A stretch of DNA of 64,000 nt from Bradyrhizobium sp. JYMT SZCCT0428 (GCF_018131075.1 NZ_JAFCLS010000007.1:185672-249671), one strand, 5' to 3'. Numbered from the stretch's first letter, positions 43,831 to 53,565 are shown. Numbers and translations: made by a program. Notes: generated from the sequence alone by a model not told the origin.

Positions 43831-44781
43831 TTATTTTCCGAGCTTGCCGAGCGCCTCGGTCAATTCCGGAACCGCCTGGTACAAATCCGCAACCAGGCCG
43901 TAATCGGCAACCTGGAAAATCGGCGCGTCCTCATCCTTGTTGATCGCAACGATCACCTTGGAATCCTTCATGCCGGCGAGATGCTGGATCGCGCCGGAAA
44001 TGCCGATCGCGACATAGAGCTCCGGCGCCACCACCTTGCCGGTCTGGCCGACCTGCCAGTCGTTCGGCGCATAGCCGGCATCGACGGCGGCGCGCGAGGC
44101 GCCGACGCCGGCGCCCAGCTTGTCGGCGAGCGGCTCGATGTACTTGGCAAAGTTCTCGCGGCTCTGCATGGCGCGGCCGCCGGAGACGATGATTTTTGCG
44201 GACGTCAGTTCGGGGCGGTCGCTTTTCGCGACTTCCTCACCGACGAAGGTGGAGAGGCCCGGATCGGCCGCCGAGGCGGCGTTCTCGATCGCAGCACTGC
44301 CGCCGTCGCCGGCCGCGGCGAAGGTCGAGGTCCGTACCGTGATGACCTTCTTGGCGTCCTTGGACTTCACGGTCTGGATCGCGTTGCCGGCATAGATCGG
44401 CCGCTCGAACGTATCGGGCGAAACCACCTTGATGATTTCGGACACCTGCATCACGTCGAGTAACGCTGCGACGCGCGGCATCACGTTCTTGAAGCGCGAA
44501 GTCGCGGGCGCGACGAAGGCGTCATAGGACGGCGCCAGCGCCACGATCAGCGCCGCCAGCGGCTCGGCAAGGTCGTGGGCATAGGCGTCGCCCTCGGCAA
44601 CCAGCACCTTGGTGACGCCGGCCAGCTTTGCCGCCGCCTCGGCCGCCGCCTTGGTGCCCTGGCCGCCACCGGCGACCAGCACGTGAACCTCGGCACCCAG
44701 CTGGGTGGCCGCGGTCAGCGCCTTGTTGGTGGAGTCCTTGAGGGCCTCATGGTCGTGTTCGGCAATCAACAGCGTGGTCAT
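43831..44781 (-). CDS. etfA: Electron transfer flavoprotein subunit alpha
   Basis: FAD-binding subunit of the ETF that carries electrons from acyl-CoA and other dehydrogenases to ETF-quinone oxidoreductase. The C-terminal FAD domain has [40 protein letters not shown] and [20 protein letters not shown]. Starts one base within the etfB stop codon, so it is translationally coupled. Confidence 0.97.
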   Translation of the reverse strand: MTTLLIAEHDHEALKDSTNKALTAATQLGAEVHVLVAGGGQGTKAAAEAAAKLAGVTKVLVAEGDAYAHDLAEPLAALIVALAPSYDAFVAPATSRFKNVMPRVAALLDVMQVSEIIKVVSPDTFERPIYAGNAIQTVKSKDAKKVITVRTSTFAAAGDGGSAAIENAASAADPGLSTFVGEEVAKSDRPELTSAKIIVSGGRAMQSRENFAKYIEPLADKLGAGVGASRAAVDAGYAPNDWQVGQTGKVVAPELYVAIGISGAIQHLAGMKDSKVIVAINKDEDAPIFQVADYGLVADLYQAVPELTEALGKLGK

Positions 44782-45530
44782 CAGAGAACCCCGGCTTCGT
44801 TCTTGAGCTTCGAAATCAGTTCGGCGACGTCCTTGACCTTGACGCCTCCCTTGCGGCCGGGCGGTTCGGTGGTTTTCAGCACTTCAAGATGCGGCGTGAG
44901 ATCGACGCTGTAGTCGGCCGCACTCTTGTCGGCGATCGGCTTCTTCTTCGCCTTCATGATGTTGGGCAGCGAGGCGTAGCGCGGCTCGTTGAGCCGCAGA
45001 TCGGTGGTGACGATGGCCGGCCCCTTCAGCTTCAGGGTCTGCAGGCCGCCGTCGACTTCGCGCGTCACCTTGAAATCGGAACCGTCGACTTCGAGCTTGG
45101 AAGCGAAGGTCGCCTGCGACCAGCCGAGCAGTGCAGCCAGCATCTGGCCGGTCTGGTTCGAATCGTCGTCGATCGCCTGCTTGCCGAGGATGACGAGGCC
45201 AGGCTTCTCTTCGTCGACGATAGCCTTGAGAATCTTGGCGACCGCCAGCGGTTCGACATTGCCTTCGGCCTTGACGAGGATGCCGCGGTCGGCGCCCATC
45301 GCAAGACCGGTCCGGATCGTCTCGGAGGCCTGCGCGGGCCCGATCGATACCACCACCACTTCGGTCGCCTTGCCGGCTTCCTTCAGCCGCAGCGCTTCCT
45401 CGACGGCGATTTCGTCGAACGGATTCATCGACATCTTCACGTTGGCGAGTTCCACGCCCGTTCCGTCGCTCTTGACGCGGACCTTGACGTTGTAATCGAC
45501 CACCCGTTTTACCGGCACAAGAACCTTCAT
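44781..45530 (-). CDS. etfB: Electron transfer flavoprotein subunit beta
   Basis: AMP-binding subunit. [20 protein letters not shown] at the N-terminus, [18 protein letters not shown] near residue 37, and the [20 protein letters not shown] motif near 180 typical of EtfB, with the C-terminal arm around 235. First gene of etfB-etfA(-hbd). Confidence 0.97.
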   Translation of the reverse strand: MKVLVPVKRVVDYNVKVRVKSDGTGVELANVKMSMNPFDEIAVEEALRLKEAGKATEVVVVSIGPAQASETIRTGLAMGADRGILVKAEGNVEPLAVAKILKAIVDEEKPGLVILGKQAIDDDSNQTGQMLAALLGWSQATFASKLEVDGSDFKVTREVDGGLQTLKLKGPAIVTTDLRLNEPRYASLPNIMKAKKKPIADKSAADYSVDLTPHLEVLKTTEPPGRKGGVKVKDVAELISKLKNEAGVL

Positions 45531-45655
45531 CGATCCTCTTTCGCTTGAATTCTGGGGTTTGGTTGGCTCTTTATAGCTTGGGCGCGGAACCTAATGGTCC
45601 CGCTATCGGCGGTCAACGCGCGAAAGCCAAAAATCGACCCCTTTGGAAGGCCACT

Positions 45656-46228
45656 CTAGCGGTTCTGGCCGGGCACCCACAACACGTCCCCGGCGCCATT
45701 ATCGTTCATGGCGCGGCTGGCGACGAACAGGAAATCCGACAGGCGGTTCATATATTGTATGGCAGGCTCGCTGACCGGCTCTTCCGGCCTGGCCGCCAGT
45801 TCCACCATGATCCGTTCCGCCCTGCGACATATGGTGCGAGCGAGATGCAGGTATGCCGCAGCGGAGGTGCCGCCGGGCAGCACAAAGGAGGTCAGGGGCG
45901 CCAGATGGGCGTTGAGCGTATCGATATCGCGCTCGAGCCGCTCGACCTGGCTGGACAGCATGCGCAGCCGCTCCGCCTTGCCGTCGCGCTGGGGCACCGC
46001 GAGATCGGCGCCGAGATCGAACAGGTCGTTCTGGATCAGGCCCAGCATCGCATCGAGTTCGCGCGCCTGCGCCAGATGCAGCCGCACCACGCCGATCGCG
46101 GCGTTGGTCTCGTCCACGGTTCCATAGGCGCTGACGCGCAGATCGTATTTCGGGCGGCGTTCGCCGCTGCCGAGCGCGGTGGTGCCGTCGTCGCCGGTCC
46201 GCGTGTAGATTCGATTAAGCACGACCAT
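45656..46228 (-). CDS. Cob(I)yrinic acid a,c-diamide adenosyltransferase (PduO type)
   Basis: Makes adenosylcobalamin from cob(I)alamin and ATP. Motifs: IYTRTGDDGTTALGSGERRP (ATP-binding N-terminal), KYDLRVSAYGTVDETNAAIG, RTICRRAERIMVEL and YMNRLSDFLFVASRAMN. ATG 46228 starts the conserved MVVLNRIYTRTG; the frame is open far upstream but out of homology. The HIG1-like gene lies 23 bp upstream, an arrangement that recurs in alphaproteobacteria. Confidence 0.95.
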   Translation of the reverse strand: MVVLNRIYTRTGDDGTTALGSGERRPKYDLRVSAYGTVDETNAAIGVVRLHLAQARELDAMLGLIQNDLFDLGADLAVPQRDGKAERLRMLSSQVERLERDIDTLNAHLAPLTSFVLPGGTSAAAYLHLARTICRRAERIMVELAARPEEPVSEPAIQYMNRLSDFLFVASRAMNDNGAGDVLWVPGQNR

Positions 46229-46251
46229 TGGCGGGTCCCCTCTTGCTTGCC

Positions 46252-46446
46252 CTATTTGCCCATCGCCCAGACCACGGCCATCGTGATGACGATGGCGATG
46301 AATTGCAGCAACACCCGCAGCCGCATCAGATTCTGCGAGCGACTGGGCGAGCCGCCCCGCATCATGTTGATGAGACCCAATAGCAGCACGATCGCAACGG
46401 CAGCGACCGCGATGGGCAGAACAATCGAACCAAAAAAGGATGCCAT
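46252..46446 (-). CDS. Twin-transmembrane HIG1-domain protein
   Basis: A 64-residue protein with two membrane helices (IVLPIAVAAVAIVLLLGLIN and LQFIAIVITMAVVWAMG) joined by a loop with SQNLMRLRVLLQ, which fits the HIG1 signature Q-x(3)-R-x-R-x(3)-Q. HIG1 proteins modulate cytochrome oxidase supercomplexes in mitochondria and alphaproteobacteria. ATG 46446 begins MASFFGSIV. Confidence 0.85.
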   Translation of the reverse strand: MASFFGSIVLPIAVAAVAIVLLLGLINMMRGGSPSRSQNLMRLRVLLQFIAIVITMAVVWAMGK

Positions 46447-46581
46447 CGGCGCTACATAACACCGCGCCGGGCCGGCCGCCATACGTTCACAGAGCCTGCA
46501 CAGACGCCTGATCGATCTGGCTTTTAGCCCAATAATATCAGAAGCTCAGAGCGAACCGTCAATCGCCGGGCCAGGTGGCAT

Positions 46582-47466
46582 GTGAGGCAGGTCAAGTACG
46601 TCTATCACGTCGTGGTGGATGCCTTTTACGAGTTCCTCATCGACGATGGCTGGGCGATCGCCAGCCATATCGCGCTGTCGACGCTGATGGCGCTGTTTCC
46701 GTTCCTGATCGTGCTGACGTCGCTGGCCGCTTTTGTCGGGTCCAAGGAACTCGCCGACCAGGCGGTCGGGCTGCTGCTGCAGGTTTGGCCGCAACAGGTC
46801 GCCGATTCGCTTTCAGGCGAAATCCACGACGTGCTGACCACGACCCGCGGCGACTTGCTGACCATCGGCGCGGTGCTGGCGGTGTATTTCGCCTCGAATG
46901 GCGTCGAGGCGCTGCGGGTGGCGCTGAACCGCGCCTATTCCGTGATCGAGCCGCGCAGCTGGTACTGGCTGCGGCTGGAGTCGATCGGCTACACGCTGGT
47001 CGCCGCCTTCACCGCGCTGGCGATGGCGTTCCTGATCGTGCTGTTTCCCCTGATGCTGGAGGCGGCACGGCGCCACATTCCGTTTTTCGTCGAGAGCAAC
47101 GAACACTTCCTCAACGTCACCCGCTACAGCATCACGATTGGCGCGTTGATCGTGGCGCTGTTCATCCTGCACGCCTGGCTGCCGGCGGGACGCAGGGGAT
47201 TTGTGCAGATCCTGCCCGGCATCATCTTCACCATGGTGGCGTCGCTGGTATCGGGCATCGTCTTCGGCCAGTATCTGGCGCGCTTCGCCAATAATTACGT
47301 GACGATGTATGCGGGCCTCGCATCGGTCATCATCGCGCTGGTGTTTTTGTATTTCCTCGCCGCGATCTTCGTCTATGGCGGCGAACTCAACGCGGCGATC
47401 ATCAAGTCGCGGCTGCCGCGCGGCGTGTCGCTTCAAGCAGCGCAGTCGCTAGCGCACGTGGACTGA
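46582..47466 (+). CDS. YihY/BrkB family membrane protein
   Basis: Inner-membrane protein of about six helices (PF03631): ASHIALSTLMALFPFLIVLT near residue 27, the family block VYFASNGVEALRVALNRAYS and the last helix SVIIALVFLYFLAAIFVYGG followed by ELNAAI. Once wrongly called ribonuclease BN. It starts at a GTG. Its 3' end overlaps the convergent kinase gene by 65 bases. Confidence 0.92.
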   Translation: MRQVKYVYHVVVDAFYEFLIDDGWAIASHIALSTLMALFPFLIVLTSLAAFVGSKELADQAVGLLLQVWPQQVADSLSGEIHDVLTTTRGDLLTIGAVLAVYFASNGVEALRVALNRAYSVIEPRSWYWLRLESIGYTLVAAFTALAMAFLIVLFPLMLEAARRHIPFFVESNEHFLNVTRYSITIGALIVALFILHAWLPAGRRGFVQILPGIIFTMVASLVSGIVFGQYLARFANNYVTMYAGLASVIIALVFLYFLAAIFVYGGELNAAIIKSRLPRGVSLQAAQSLAHVD

Positions 47467-48652
47467 CAGGCTTGACCAGGAAGGCGTCGGCCCCCGCAGC
47501 GCGCGAGGCCACCTCATCCTCGCCGCGCCCCGACACGCAGATGATGGCGATGCGGCCGAGCGGCGGAGGGAGCGCCCGAATGCGCCTGATAGCCTCGATG
47601 CCGTCGATGCCCGGCAGCACCATGTCCATCAGCACCGCGTCGAAACTGCCTTGCGCGATCCGCTCCGGCGCGGCCTCGCCCTGGCCGATGAACTCGGTCT
47701 GGTGGCCGAGTTCGGTCAGGATGGCGTTCAGCACGACGCGGCCGAACGGATTGTCCTCGACGCTGAGCAGGTGCAGGGACCGCAGCGCGCCGGTCGACGG
47801 CTCGCCATCGGCCCCCGTGATGATCGTAATCGGGCCCTTGGCCGGCGCCATCACGACGCTGAGCGTGAAGGTGGTGCCGCCGCCGCGCCGTTGCGTCACC
47901 ACGATGTCGCCGCCCATGGCGCGCGCGAGTTGCTTGACCGACGACAGCCCAAGCCCGGTGCCGCCGAACTTTGAGGCGATCGAGACATTGGCCTGCGAGA
48001 ACGGGCGGAACAGGCGCTTGATCTCGCTGAGCGTGAGGCCGATGCCGCTGTCGGAAACCGCAAAGGCGACGCCGATTTTGCCCCTGGGCGCGCGCAGCGG
48101 CGACACGACAAGCGTGACGCTGCCCTGTTCGGTGAATTTCACCGCATTGTCGATCAGGTTCTCCAGCGCCGCCCGCAGCCTTACGGGATCGCCGACCGCG
48201 AATGCCGGCAGCTTTTCGGAAATCTCGACCGACGACTGCAGACCCTTCGCCGCCGCCCGCCCGGTCAGCGAATCGCCGGCGTTGCGCGCCAGCGTGCGCA
48301 GATCGAAGAAATCGTGGCGCACGGTGAGCCCGGGACCGCTGCTGCGCGCGGCATCGACGAACAAGGTCGCAAGGCTCGCCAGATGTTCCGCGCCGGCCTT
48401 GATGGTGTCGACCCAGCGCCGTTCGCGCTCGTCGAGGTCGGAGGTGGCCAACAGATTGCTGATCGCCAGAATGCCGGTCAGCGGCGTGCGCACCTCGTGG
48501 GCAAAGGCCGCCAGTGCCACTTCGACCACGCCGGGCCCGGCCGCCGCCTTCCGCGGACCGCGTTTCTTCGCGCCAACGCGCGATACGCGCTTCTTCTTCG
48601 GCTGCTTCCTGGTCAGCCGTGTTGTACGCCGTGAACGCGGTGATGCCGCCAT
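47402..48652 (-). CDS. Hybrid sensor histidine kinase/response regulator
   Basis: No membrane helix. The basic N-terminus (RLTRKQPKKKRVSRVGAKKR) precedes HisKA with the phospho-accepting His in FAHEVRTPLTG near residue 62, HATPase_c with NLIDNAVKFTEQG, DSGIGL and FGGTGLGLSSVKQL, then a receiver domain with Asp in AVLMDMVLPGIDG near 350 and Lys in FLVKPVSPRA. Input domain missing, so it may be controlled through a partner. The 3' end overlaps yihY by 65 bases. Start ATG 48652 preferred. Confidence 0.93.
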   Translation of the reverse strand: MAASPRSRRTTRLTRKQPKKKRVSRVGAKKRGPRKAAAGPGVVEVALAAFAHEVRTPLTGILAISNLLATSDLDERERRWVDTIKAGAEHLASLATLFVDAARSSGPGLTVRHDFFDLRTLARNAGDSLTGRAAAKGLQSSVEISEKLPAFAVGDPVRLRAALENLIDNAVKFTEQGSVTLVVSPLRAPRGKIGVAFAVSDSGIGLTLSEIKRLFRPFSQANVSIASKFGGTGLGLSSVKQLARAMGGDIVVTQRRGGGTTFTLSVVMAPAKGPITIITGADGEPSTGALRSLHLLSVEDNPFGRVVLNAILTELGHQTEFIGQGEAAPERIAQGSFDAVLMDMVLPGIDGIEAIRRIRALPPPLGRIAIICVSGRGEDEVASRAAGADAFLVKPVSPRALATALLEATRRAAAAT

Positions 48653-48733
48653 GATCCCCTGACCCAGCCTGGAACCAAGCATGGCATGCCACGGCGGCCG
48701 GAGTCACGATGGGCTTTGGGCAACCCTCAGTAA

Positions 48734-49618
48734 TTACGGAAGTCCGACCAGCCGGCGGATGTCGGCGGGCGTGGCGCCCTGGCCGCGCAATTCGCGCAAG
48801 GCGGTGGCCTTGGTCGACTTCGACAGTTTCTGTCCGGCGTCGTCGAGGACCAGCCGGTGATGCCGGTAGGCCGGTTGCGGAATACCGAGCAGCGATTGCA
48901 GCAGCCGGTGCACGCTGGTCGACCAGAACAGGTCCTGCCCACGCACCACGTCGGTGACGCCCTGCAGGGCGTCGTCGATCACGACCGACAGATGATAGCT
49001 GGTCGGCGTCTCCTTGCGCGCCAGGATGACGTCGCCCCAGGCTTCCGGCCGGGCGGCCACGCGCCCGGTTTCACCGCCAGCGCCCTCGCCGTGCTCGATC
49101 CAGGCGAGATCGGGCGCTTGTGCCATGGCCGCCGCCATATCGAGCCGCAACGCGTAAGGCAGGCCCTGATCGATCAATCGCCGCCGCGCCGGCGCGGAAA
49201 ACGACTTCGCCGCACCCGAATAGAGCGGCGCGCCATCGGGATCACGCGGCCAGGACGCTCCGGTTTTCGCGGCGGATTCCCGTTCGGCCACCAGACGGGC
49301 GATTTCCGTGCGGCTCTCGAAGGCTGGATAGATCAGGCCGCGGCCTGACAGTTTTTCCACCGCTTCGCCAAAGTCGGAAAGATGTTCGGACTGCCGCCGC
49401 ACCGGCGCCTCCCAGCTAATGCCGAGCCATTCGAGGTCTTGATAGATCGCCGCCTCGAATTCCGGCCGGCACCGCGTCGCGTCGATATCCTCGATGCGCA
49501 GCAGGAATCTTCCGCCGTTCTCGCGCGCCAGCTCGAAATTCAACAGCGCCGAAAAAGCGTGGCCAAGATGGAGGTAGCCATTGGGGCTTGGCGCAAATCG
49601 GAACACGGGTGACGGCAT
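48734..49618 (-). CDS. gluQ: Glutamyl-Q tRNA(Asp) synthetase
   Basis: Attaches glutamate to queuosine 34 of tRNA(Asp). Class I GluRS-like core without an anticodon-binding domain (294 residues). HIGH-type motif APSPNGYLHLGHAFSALLN, KMSKS-type KLSKSTKA, and RIEDIDATRCRPEFEAAIYQ. Unusually, the region YPAFESRTEI lacks the Cys-x-Cys found in zinc-binding E. coli GluQRS, and no other cysteine cluster is present. Confidence 0.94.
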   Translation of the reverse strand: MPSPVFRFAPSPNGYLHLGHAFSALLNFELARENGGRFLLRIEDIDATRCRPEFEAAIYQDLEWLGISWEAPVRRQSEHLSDFGEAVEKLSGRGLIYPAFESRTEIARLVAERESAAKTGASWPRDPDGAPLYSGAAKSFSAPARRRLIDQGLPYALRLDMAAAMAQAPDLAWIEHGEGAGGETGRVAARPEAWGDVILARKETPTSYHLSVVIDDALQGVTDVVRGQDLFWSTSVHRLLQSLLGIPQPAYRHHRLVLDDAGQKLSKSTKATALRELRGQGATPADIRRLVGLP

Positions 49619-49655
49619 TGATCTCTTTCGCGGGACATGATGGTTTTAACGGGCA

Positions 49656-50303
49656 ATGACCATTCACCTCAACTCCCAGGCCGACCTCGAAGACGCGATT
49701 GCGGCCCTCGTCGTACAGGACAAGCGGCTCAAACCGATTCTCGAACTCACGGGCATGCCGGCGCTGCGCCAGCGCGAGCCGGGCTTTGCCGGGCTGGCGC
49801 ATATCGTGTGCGGGCAGCAGCTTTCCACCGCCAGCGCCGGGGCGATCTGGGGACGCCTCACCGCCGCGTTCGATCCGTTCGATCCCGAGCCCATCCGCAA
49901 GGCGCGCGCCGAGCGGCTCGGACGGCTCGGCCTTTCGGCGGCCAAGATCAAGACGCTGAAGAACATCGCGCGCGAACTGGCCGCGGAGCGATTGAACCTC
50001 GACGTGCTGGCGGAAGAGGACGCCGACGCCGCGCACCATACGTTGACCGCGCTGCATGGCATCGGCCCGTGGACCGCCGACGTCTATCTGCTGTTCTGCC
50101 TCGGCCATGGCGATGCCTGGCCGGCCGGCGACATCGCGATCCAGGAAGCCATCAAAATCGGCCTCGGCCTGAAGACGCGTCCGACCGCCAAACAGATGGC
50201 GCCGCTGGCCGAACCATGGCGTCCGATGCGCGGAGCTGCCGCGCATCTGTGGTGGAGCTATTATCGCGTGCTGAAGAAGCGCGAGGGTGTGCTCGCGAAG
50301 TAA
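49656..50303 (+). CDS. DNA-3-methyladenine glycosylase II (AlkA-like)
   Basis: Base-excision-repair glycosylase of the HhH-GPD superfamily, 215 residues. The helix-hairpin-helix LHGIGPWTADVYLLFCLG is near residue 130, and the catalytic Asp is in PAGDIAIQEAIKIGL near 153. GLAHIVCGQQLSTASAGAIW is typical of the family. No N-terminal E. coli AlkA domain. Likely acts alone. Confidence 0.93.
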   Translation: MTIHLNSQADLEDAIAALVVQDKRLKPILELTGMPALRQREPGFAGLAHIVCGQQLSTASAGAIWGRLTAAFDPFDPEPIRKARAERLGRLGLSAAKIKTLKNIARELAAERLNLDVLAEEDADAAHHTLTALHGIGPWTADVYLLFCLGHGDAWPAGDIAIQEAIKIGLGLKTRPTAKQMAPLAEPWRPMRGAAAHLWWSYYRVLKKREGVLAK

Positions 50304-50305
50304 CC

Positions 50306-51193
50306 TTAGCCGCGCAGCCTGACCCGGTCCTCGCGCGCGCATGCCGTGACGAAGTTGATCACCGCGCGCACCGCGGGAAGCTCGACGAGATCCGGATGCG
50401 CCAGCAGAAAGAGATCGGCCACGCTGACGAGCTTTTGCGGCGCGACCCGCACCAGATCGGGATCTTCAGCGGCGACGAAGCATGACAGCGCCGATATCCC
50501 GAGGCCGGCCTTCGCCGCGGCCAGCATGTCGCCCTGCGACGAACAGCGCAGCACCACCGATCCCTGCCGGGTGATGAGATCGCTCCAGCGCGCCAGCCGT
50601 TCGTTCGACGCCCGGTCGGCGAAGCCGATCACGCTGTGCCCCTTCCATTCGTCGCGCCGCTCCGGCAGCCGCCGCCGCGCCGCATAGGCGCGCGAGGCGT
50701 AGAAGCCGGTGCCGAGCCGGCCGATCCGGCGGCCGATCAGATTCTCTTCGCCGCTATCCACCGGGCGCAGCACGACATCAGCCTCGCGGCGGCGCACACT
50801 GGCCGGAAACGGATGGGTGATGATCTCGATCTGGATATGGTCGTGCGCACGCAGGAACGGGCCCAGCCGCGGCATCAGCCAGTGCGAGGCAAAGGTCGCC
50901 CCGATCGAGAGCTTGACCACGCCGCGGGCGTCCGCCCCGGTCGCCGACACCGCCGCCTCGGCGCGCAGCGCCGCCGCCGCCATGGCATCGACATGCTCAC
51001 GGAATTTGCGGCCCTGCGCGGTCAGCGACAGGCCTTCGTTGGAGCGCGCGAACAGGGGTATGCCGAGCTGACCTTCCAGTTCGGCGATCTTGCGGCCGAC
51101 CGTCGGATGGCTGGAACGGAGCTGGCGCGCCGCCGCGGCAAAGCTGCGGGTTTCGGCCACCGCGACGAAGGTCTTGCACAGGTCCCAGTCCAT
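50306..51193 (-). CDS. LysR family transcriptional regulator
   Basis: N-terminal helix-turn-helix (RSFAAAARQLRSSHPTVGRK near residues 17-36) and LysR effector domain, 295 residues. Its start region faces the nitronate monooxygenase gene, which is divergent, so it probably regulates the catabolic block at 51-55 kb. Its end lies two bases from the glycosylase stop. Confidence 0.93.
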   Translation of the reverse strand: MDWDLCKTFVAVAETRSFAAAARQLRSSHPTVGRKIAELEGQLGIPLFARSNEGLSLTAQGRKFREHVDAMAAAALRAEAAVSATGADARGVVKLSIGATFASHWLMPRLGPFLRAHDHIQIEIITHPFPASVRRREADVVLRPVDSGEENLIGRRIGRLGTGFYASRAYAARRRLPERRDEWKGHSVIGFADRASNERLARWSDLITRQGSVVLRCSSQGDMLAAAKAGLGISALSCFVAAEDPDLVRVAPQKLVSVADLFLLAHPDLVELPAVRAVINFVTACAREDRVRLRG

Positions 51194-51212
51194 CGGCGAT
51201 CAGGCCCATATG

Positions 51213-51246
51213 TTCATTACTGAATGGTCAGCTGTTCAATATTGAA
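51213..51246. promoter_or_regulatory. Two palindromes in the lysR/nitronate monooxygenase intergenic space
   Basis: TTCATTACTGAA (51213-51224) and TTCAATATTGAA (51235-51246) share TTCA-N4-TGAA and are 22 bp apart centre to centre, two turns of the helix. They lie 20-53 bp from the lysR start and about 100 bp upstream of the other gene, as expected for LysR binding. Confidence 0.6.
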
Positions 51247-51343
51247 CGTCGAAGGCGGCCCGTCCAGCCCTATAATGCAGCGCATAAGCAAGCCGGCTGG
51301 AGCGGAACCGCTCGCCGGCATTGAAACCCAAAGGGAGGATTGA

Positions 51344-52318
51344 ATGCCGTTGCCAGCGTCGCTTGCCAATTCGCTTGAACTGCCGGTGGTCGGCTCGCCG
51401 TTGTTCATCGTGTCCGGGCCGGAACTCGTGATCGCACAGTGCAAGGCCGGGATCGTCGGATCGTTTCCGGCGCTGAACGCGCGGCCGGTCGAGAAGCTCG
51501 ACGAATGGCTGAGCCAAATCGAGAACGAACTCGGCGAGTACAAGGCGCTGCACCCGACGAAGAAGGTCGCACCCTATGCGGTCAACCAGATCTGCCACGC
51601 CTCCAACGACCGGCTGATGAAGGACATGGAAACCTGCGTCAAGCACCAGGTACCGATCATCATCACCTCGCTGCGGCCGCCGCTGGAGATCGTCGAAGCC
51701 GCGCATTCCTATGGCGGCGTCGTGTTCCACGACGTGATCAACGTCAAGCATGCGCGCAAAGCCGCCGAACAGGGCGTCGACGGCCTCATTCTGGTTTGCG
51801 CCGGCGCCGGCGGCCACGCCGGAACGCTGTCGCCGTTCGCGCTGCTGCGCGAGGTCAAGCAATGGTTCAAGGGCACCATCCTGCTGTCGGGCGCAATCTC
51901 CGACGGCTGGAGCATTGCCTCCGCGCTCGCGCTCGGCGCCGACCTCGCCTACATGGGCACGCGCTTCATCGCCACCGAAGAGGCCAATGCCGACCTCGCC
52001 TACAAGAAGGCGCTGACCGAGCACGCCGCGCACGACATCGTCTATTCGAACCTGTTCACCGGCGTGCACGGCAATTATCTCGGCCCCTCGATCGTGGCCG
52101 CGGGTCTCGATCCCGACAATCTGCCGGTCGCCGACAAGACCAAGATGAATTTCGGCTCCGGCGGCAACACCAAGTCCAAGGCATGGCGCGACATCTGGGG
52201 CTCGGGCCAGGGCATCGGTCAGATCAATGATGCACCGCCGGTCGCCGAACTGGTCGCGCGCCTGAAAGCCGAGTTCGACGACGCCGGCAGCGACTTTCTG
52301 AGAAGGGCGCGCGCTTAG
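51344..52318 (+). CDS. Nitronate monooxygenase family protein
   Basis: FMN TIM-barrel enzyme (PF03060) of 324 residues: VGSPLFIVSGPELVIAQCKA at the N-terminus, VGSFPALNARP, the catalytic-base region CAGAGGHAGTLSPFALLREV and SGAISDGWSIASALALGADL for phosphate binding. AAGGGAGGA precedes ATG. First gene of the block; divergent from lysR. Substrate could be a nitronate or a related carbanion. Confidence 0.92.
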   Translation: MPLPASLANSLELPVVGSPLFIVSGPELVIAQCKAGIVGSFPALNARPVEKLDEWLSQIENELGEYKALHPTKKVAPYAVNQICHASNDRLMKDMETCVKHQVPIIITSLRPPLEIVEAAHSYGGVVFHDVINVKHARKAAEQGVDGLILVCAGAGGHAGTLSPFALLREVKQWFKGTILLSGAISDGWSIASALALGADLAYMGTRFIATEEANADLAYKKALTEHAAHDIVYSNLFTGVHGNYLGPSIVAAGLDPDNLPVADKTKMNFGSGGNTKSKAWRDIWGSGQGIGQINDAPPVAELVARLKAEFDDAGSDFLRRARA

Positions 52319-52368
52319 GCGGCGCGCTCCTCGGCTTCGACAATAATCAAAACAGAGGGATGGGAACG

Positions 52369-53553
52369 ATGAGCGTGTCACGCACTGCATTGAGCATTGT
52401 GTTCGCAATGTTGGCGACCGCAGCCGTCGCCGCCGACGACAAGGGCGAAATCCGCATCGGCCAGACGCTGCCCTATAGCGGACCGGTATCCGGCTTCGGC
52501 GTTATCGGCCGGGCGCAGGAGGCCTATTTCGAGAAGGTCAACGCGGACGGCGGCATCAACGGCCGCAAAGTCAAGTTCATCACCCTCGACGACGCCTACT
52601 CGCCGCCCAAGACGGTGGAGCAGACCCGAAAGCTGGTCGAGCAGGAGGAAGTGCTGGTCATGTTCGGCTCGCTGGGCACCGCGACCAACAACGCCGTGCA
52701 CCGCTACCTCAACAACAAGAAGGTCCCACAGCTGTTCGTGCTGAGCGGCGCCACCAAATGGGCCGACCCGAAGCATTACCCGTGGACCATGCCGGGCATG
52801 GCGACCTATCAGTCCGAGGGCGTCGTCTATGCCAAGTACATCCTGCAGACCAAGCCGGACGCGAAGATCGCCATCCTGGCGCAAAACGACGATTTCGGCC
52901 GCGACTATGTCGCGGGCTTCAAGCGCGCGCTGGGAGACAAGGCCGCGACCATGATCGTCTCCGAGGCGAGCTATGAGACCAGTGCGCCGACCATCGCTTC
53001 GCAGCTTGCGACGCTGAAAGCCTCCGGCGCCAACGTGATGTTCGGCGTCGTGCTCGGGAAGTTTACCTCCCAGATGATCAAGGGCGTCGCCGAACTGAAC
53101 TGGAAGCCGGACCTGTTGTTCGTGCCGACATCGGCGTCATCGATCTCGTTCCTGGAGCCCGGCGGACTGGAAAACGCGGTCGGGTTGATCTCGTCGAGCA
53201 ATCAGAAGGACACGATGGACGCGCAATGGGCCAACGATGCCGGGGTGAAGGAGTATTTCGCGTTCATGAAGCAGTATTTGCCCAATGCCGACCTGAACAA
53301 TTCGAACTACGCGGCGGGATACCATTATGCCAACCTGATGACGAAGGTGCTGGCGGCGTGCAAGGACGATTTGAGCCGCGAGAACATCATGCGGCAGGCC
53401 GCTTCGCTGCGCCAGGTTTCGCTGCCGCTGCTGTTGCCTGATATAACGGTGTCGACCGATGCCGAGGATTATCTGCCGTTCCAGCAATTGCGGCTGCGGC
53501 GCTTCGACGGCAAGAGCTGGGTCGGTTTTGGTGAAATTCTGGACGACCGATAA
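52369..53553 (+). CDS. ABC transporter substrate-binding protein (branched-chain amino acid type)
   Basis: Periplasmic binding protein of the LivJ/Peripla_BP_6 family, 394 residues. Signal peptide TALSIVFAMLATAAVAADD, then IRIGQTLPYSGPVSGFGVIG, NADGGINGRKVKFITLDDAY and PPKTVEQTRKLVEQEEVLVM. ATG 52369 has GAGGG nine bases upstream; a closer ATG at 52360 is less well placed. No permease or ATPase is encoded near it. Located between the nitronate monooxygenase and acyl-CoA ligase genes. Confidence 0.93.
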   Translation: MSVSRTALSIVFAMLATAAVAADDKGEIRIGQTLPYSGPVSGFGVIGRAQEAYFEKVNADGGINGRKVKFITLDDAYSPPKTVEQTRKLVEQEEVLVMFGSLGTATNNAVHRYLNNKKVPQLFVLSGATKWADPKHYPWTMPGMATYQSEGVVYAKYILQTKPDAKIAILAQNDDFGRDYVAGFKRALGDKAATMIVSEASYETSAPTIASQLATLKASGANVMFGVVLGKFTSQMIKGVAELNWKPDLLFVPTSASSISFLEPGGLENAVGLISSSNQKDTMDAQWANDAGVKEYFAFMKQYLPNADLNNSNYAAGYHYANLMTKVLAACKDDLSRENIMRQAASLRQVSLPLLLPDITVSTDAEDYLPFQQLRLRRFDGKSWVGFGEILDDR

Positions 53554-53565
53554 GGAGCACGCAAC

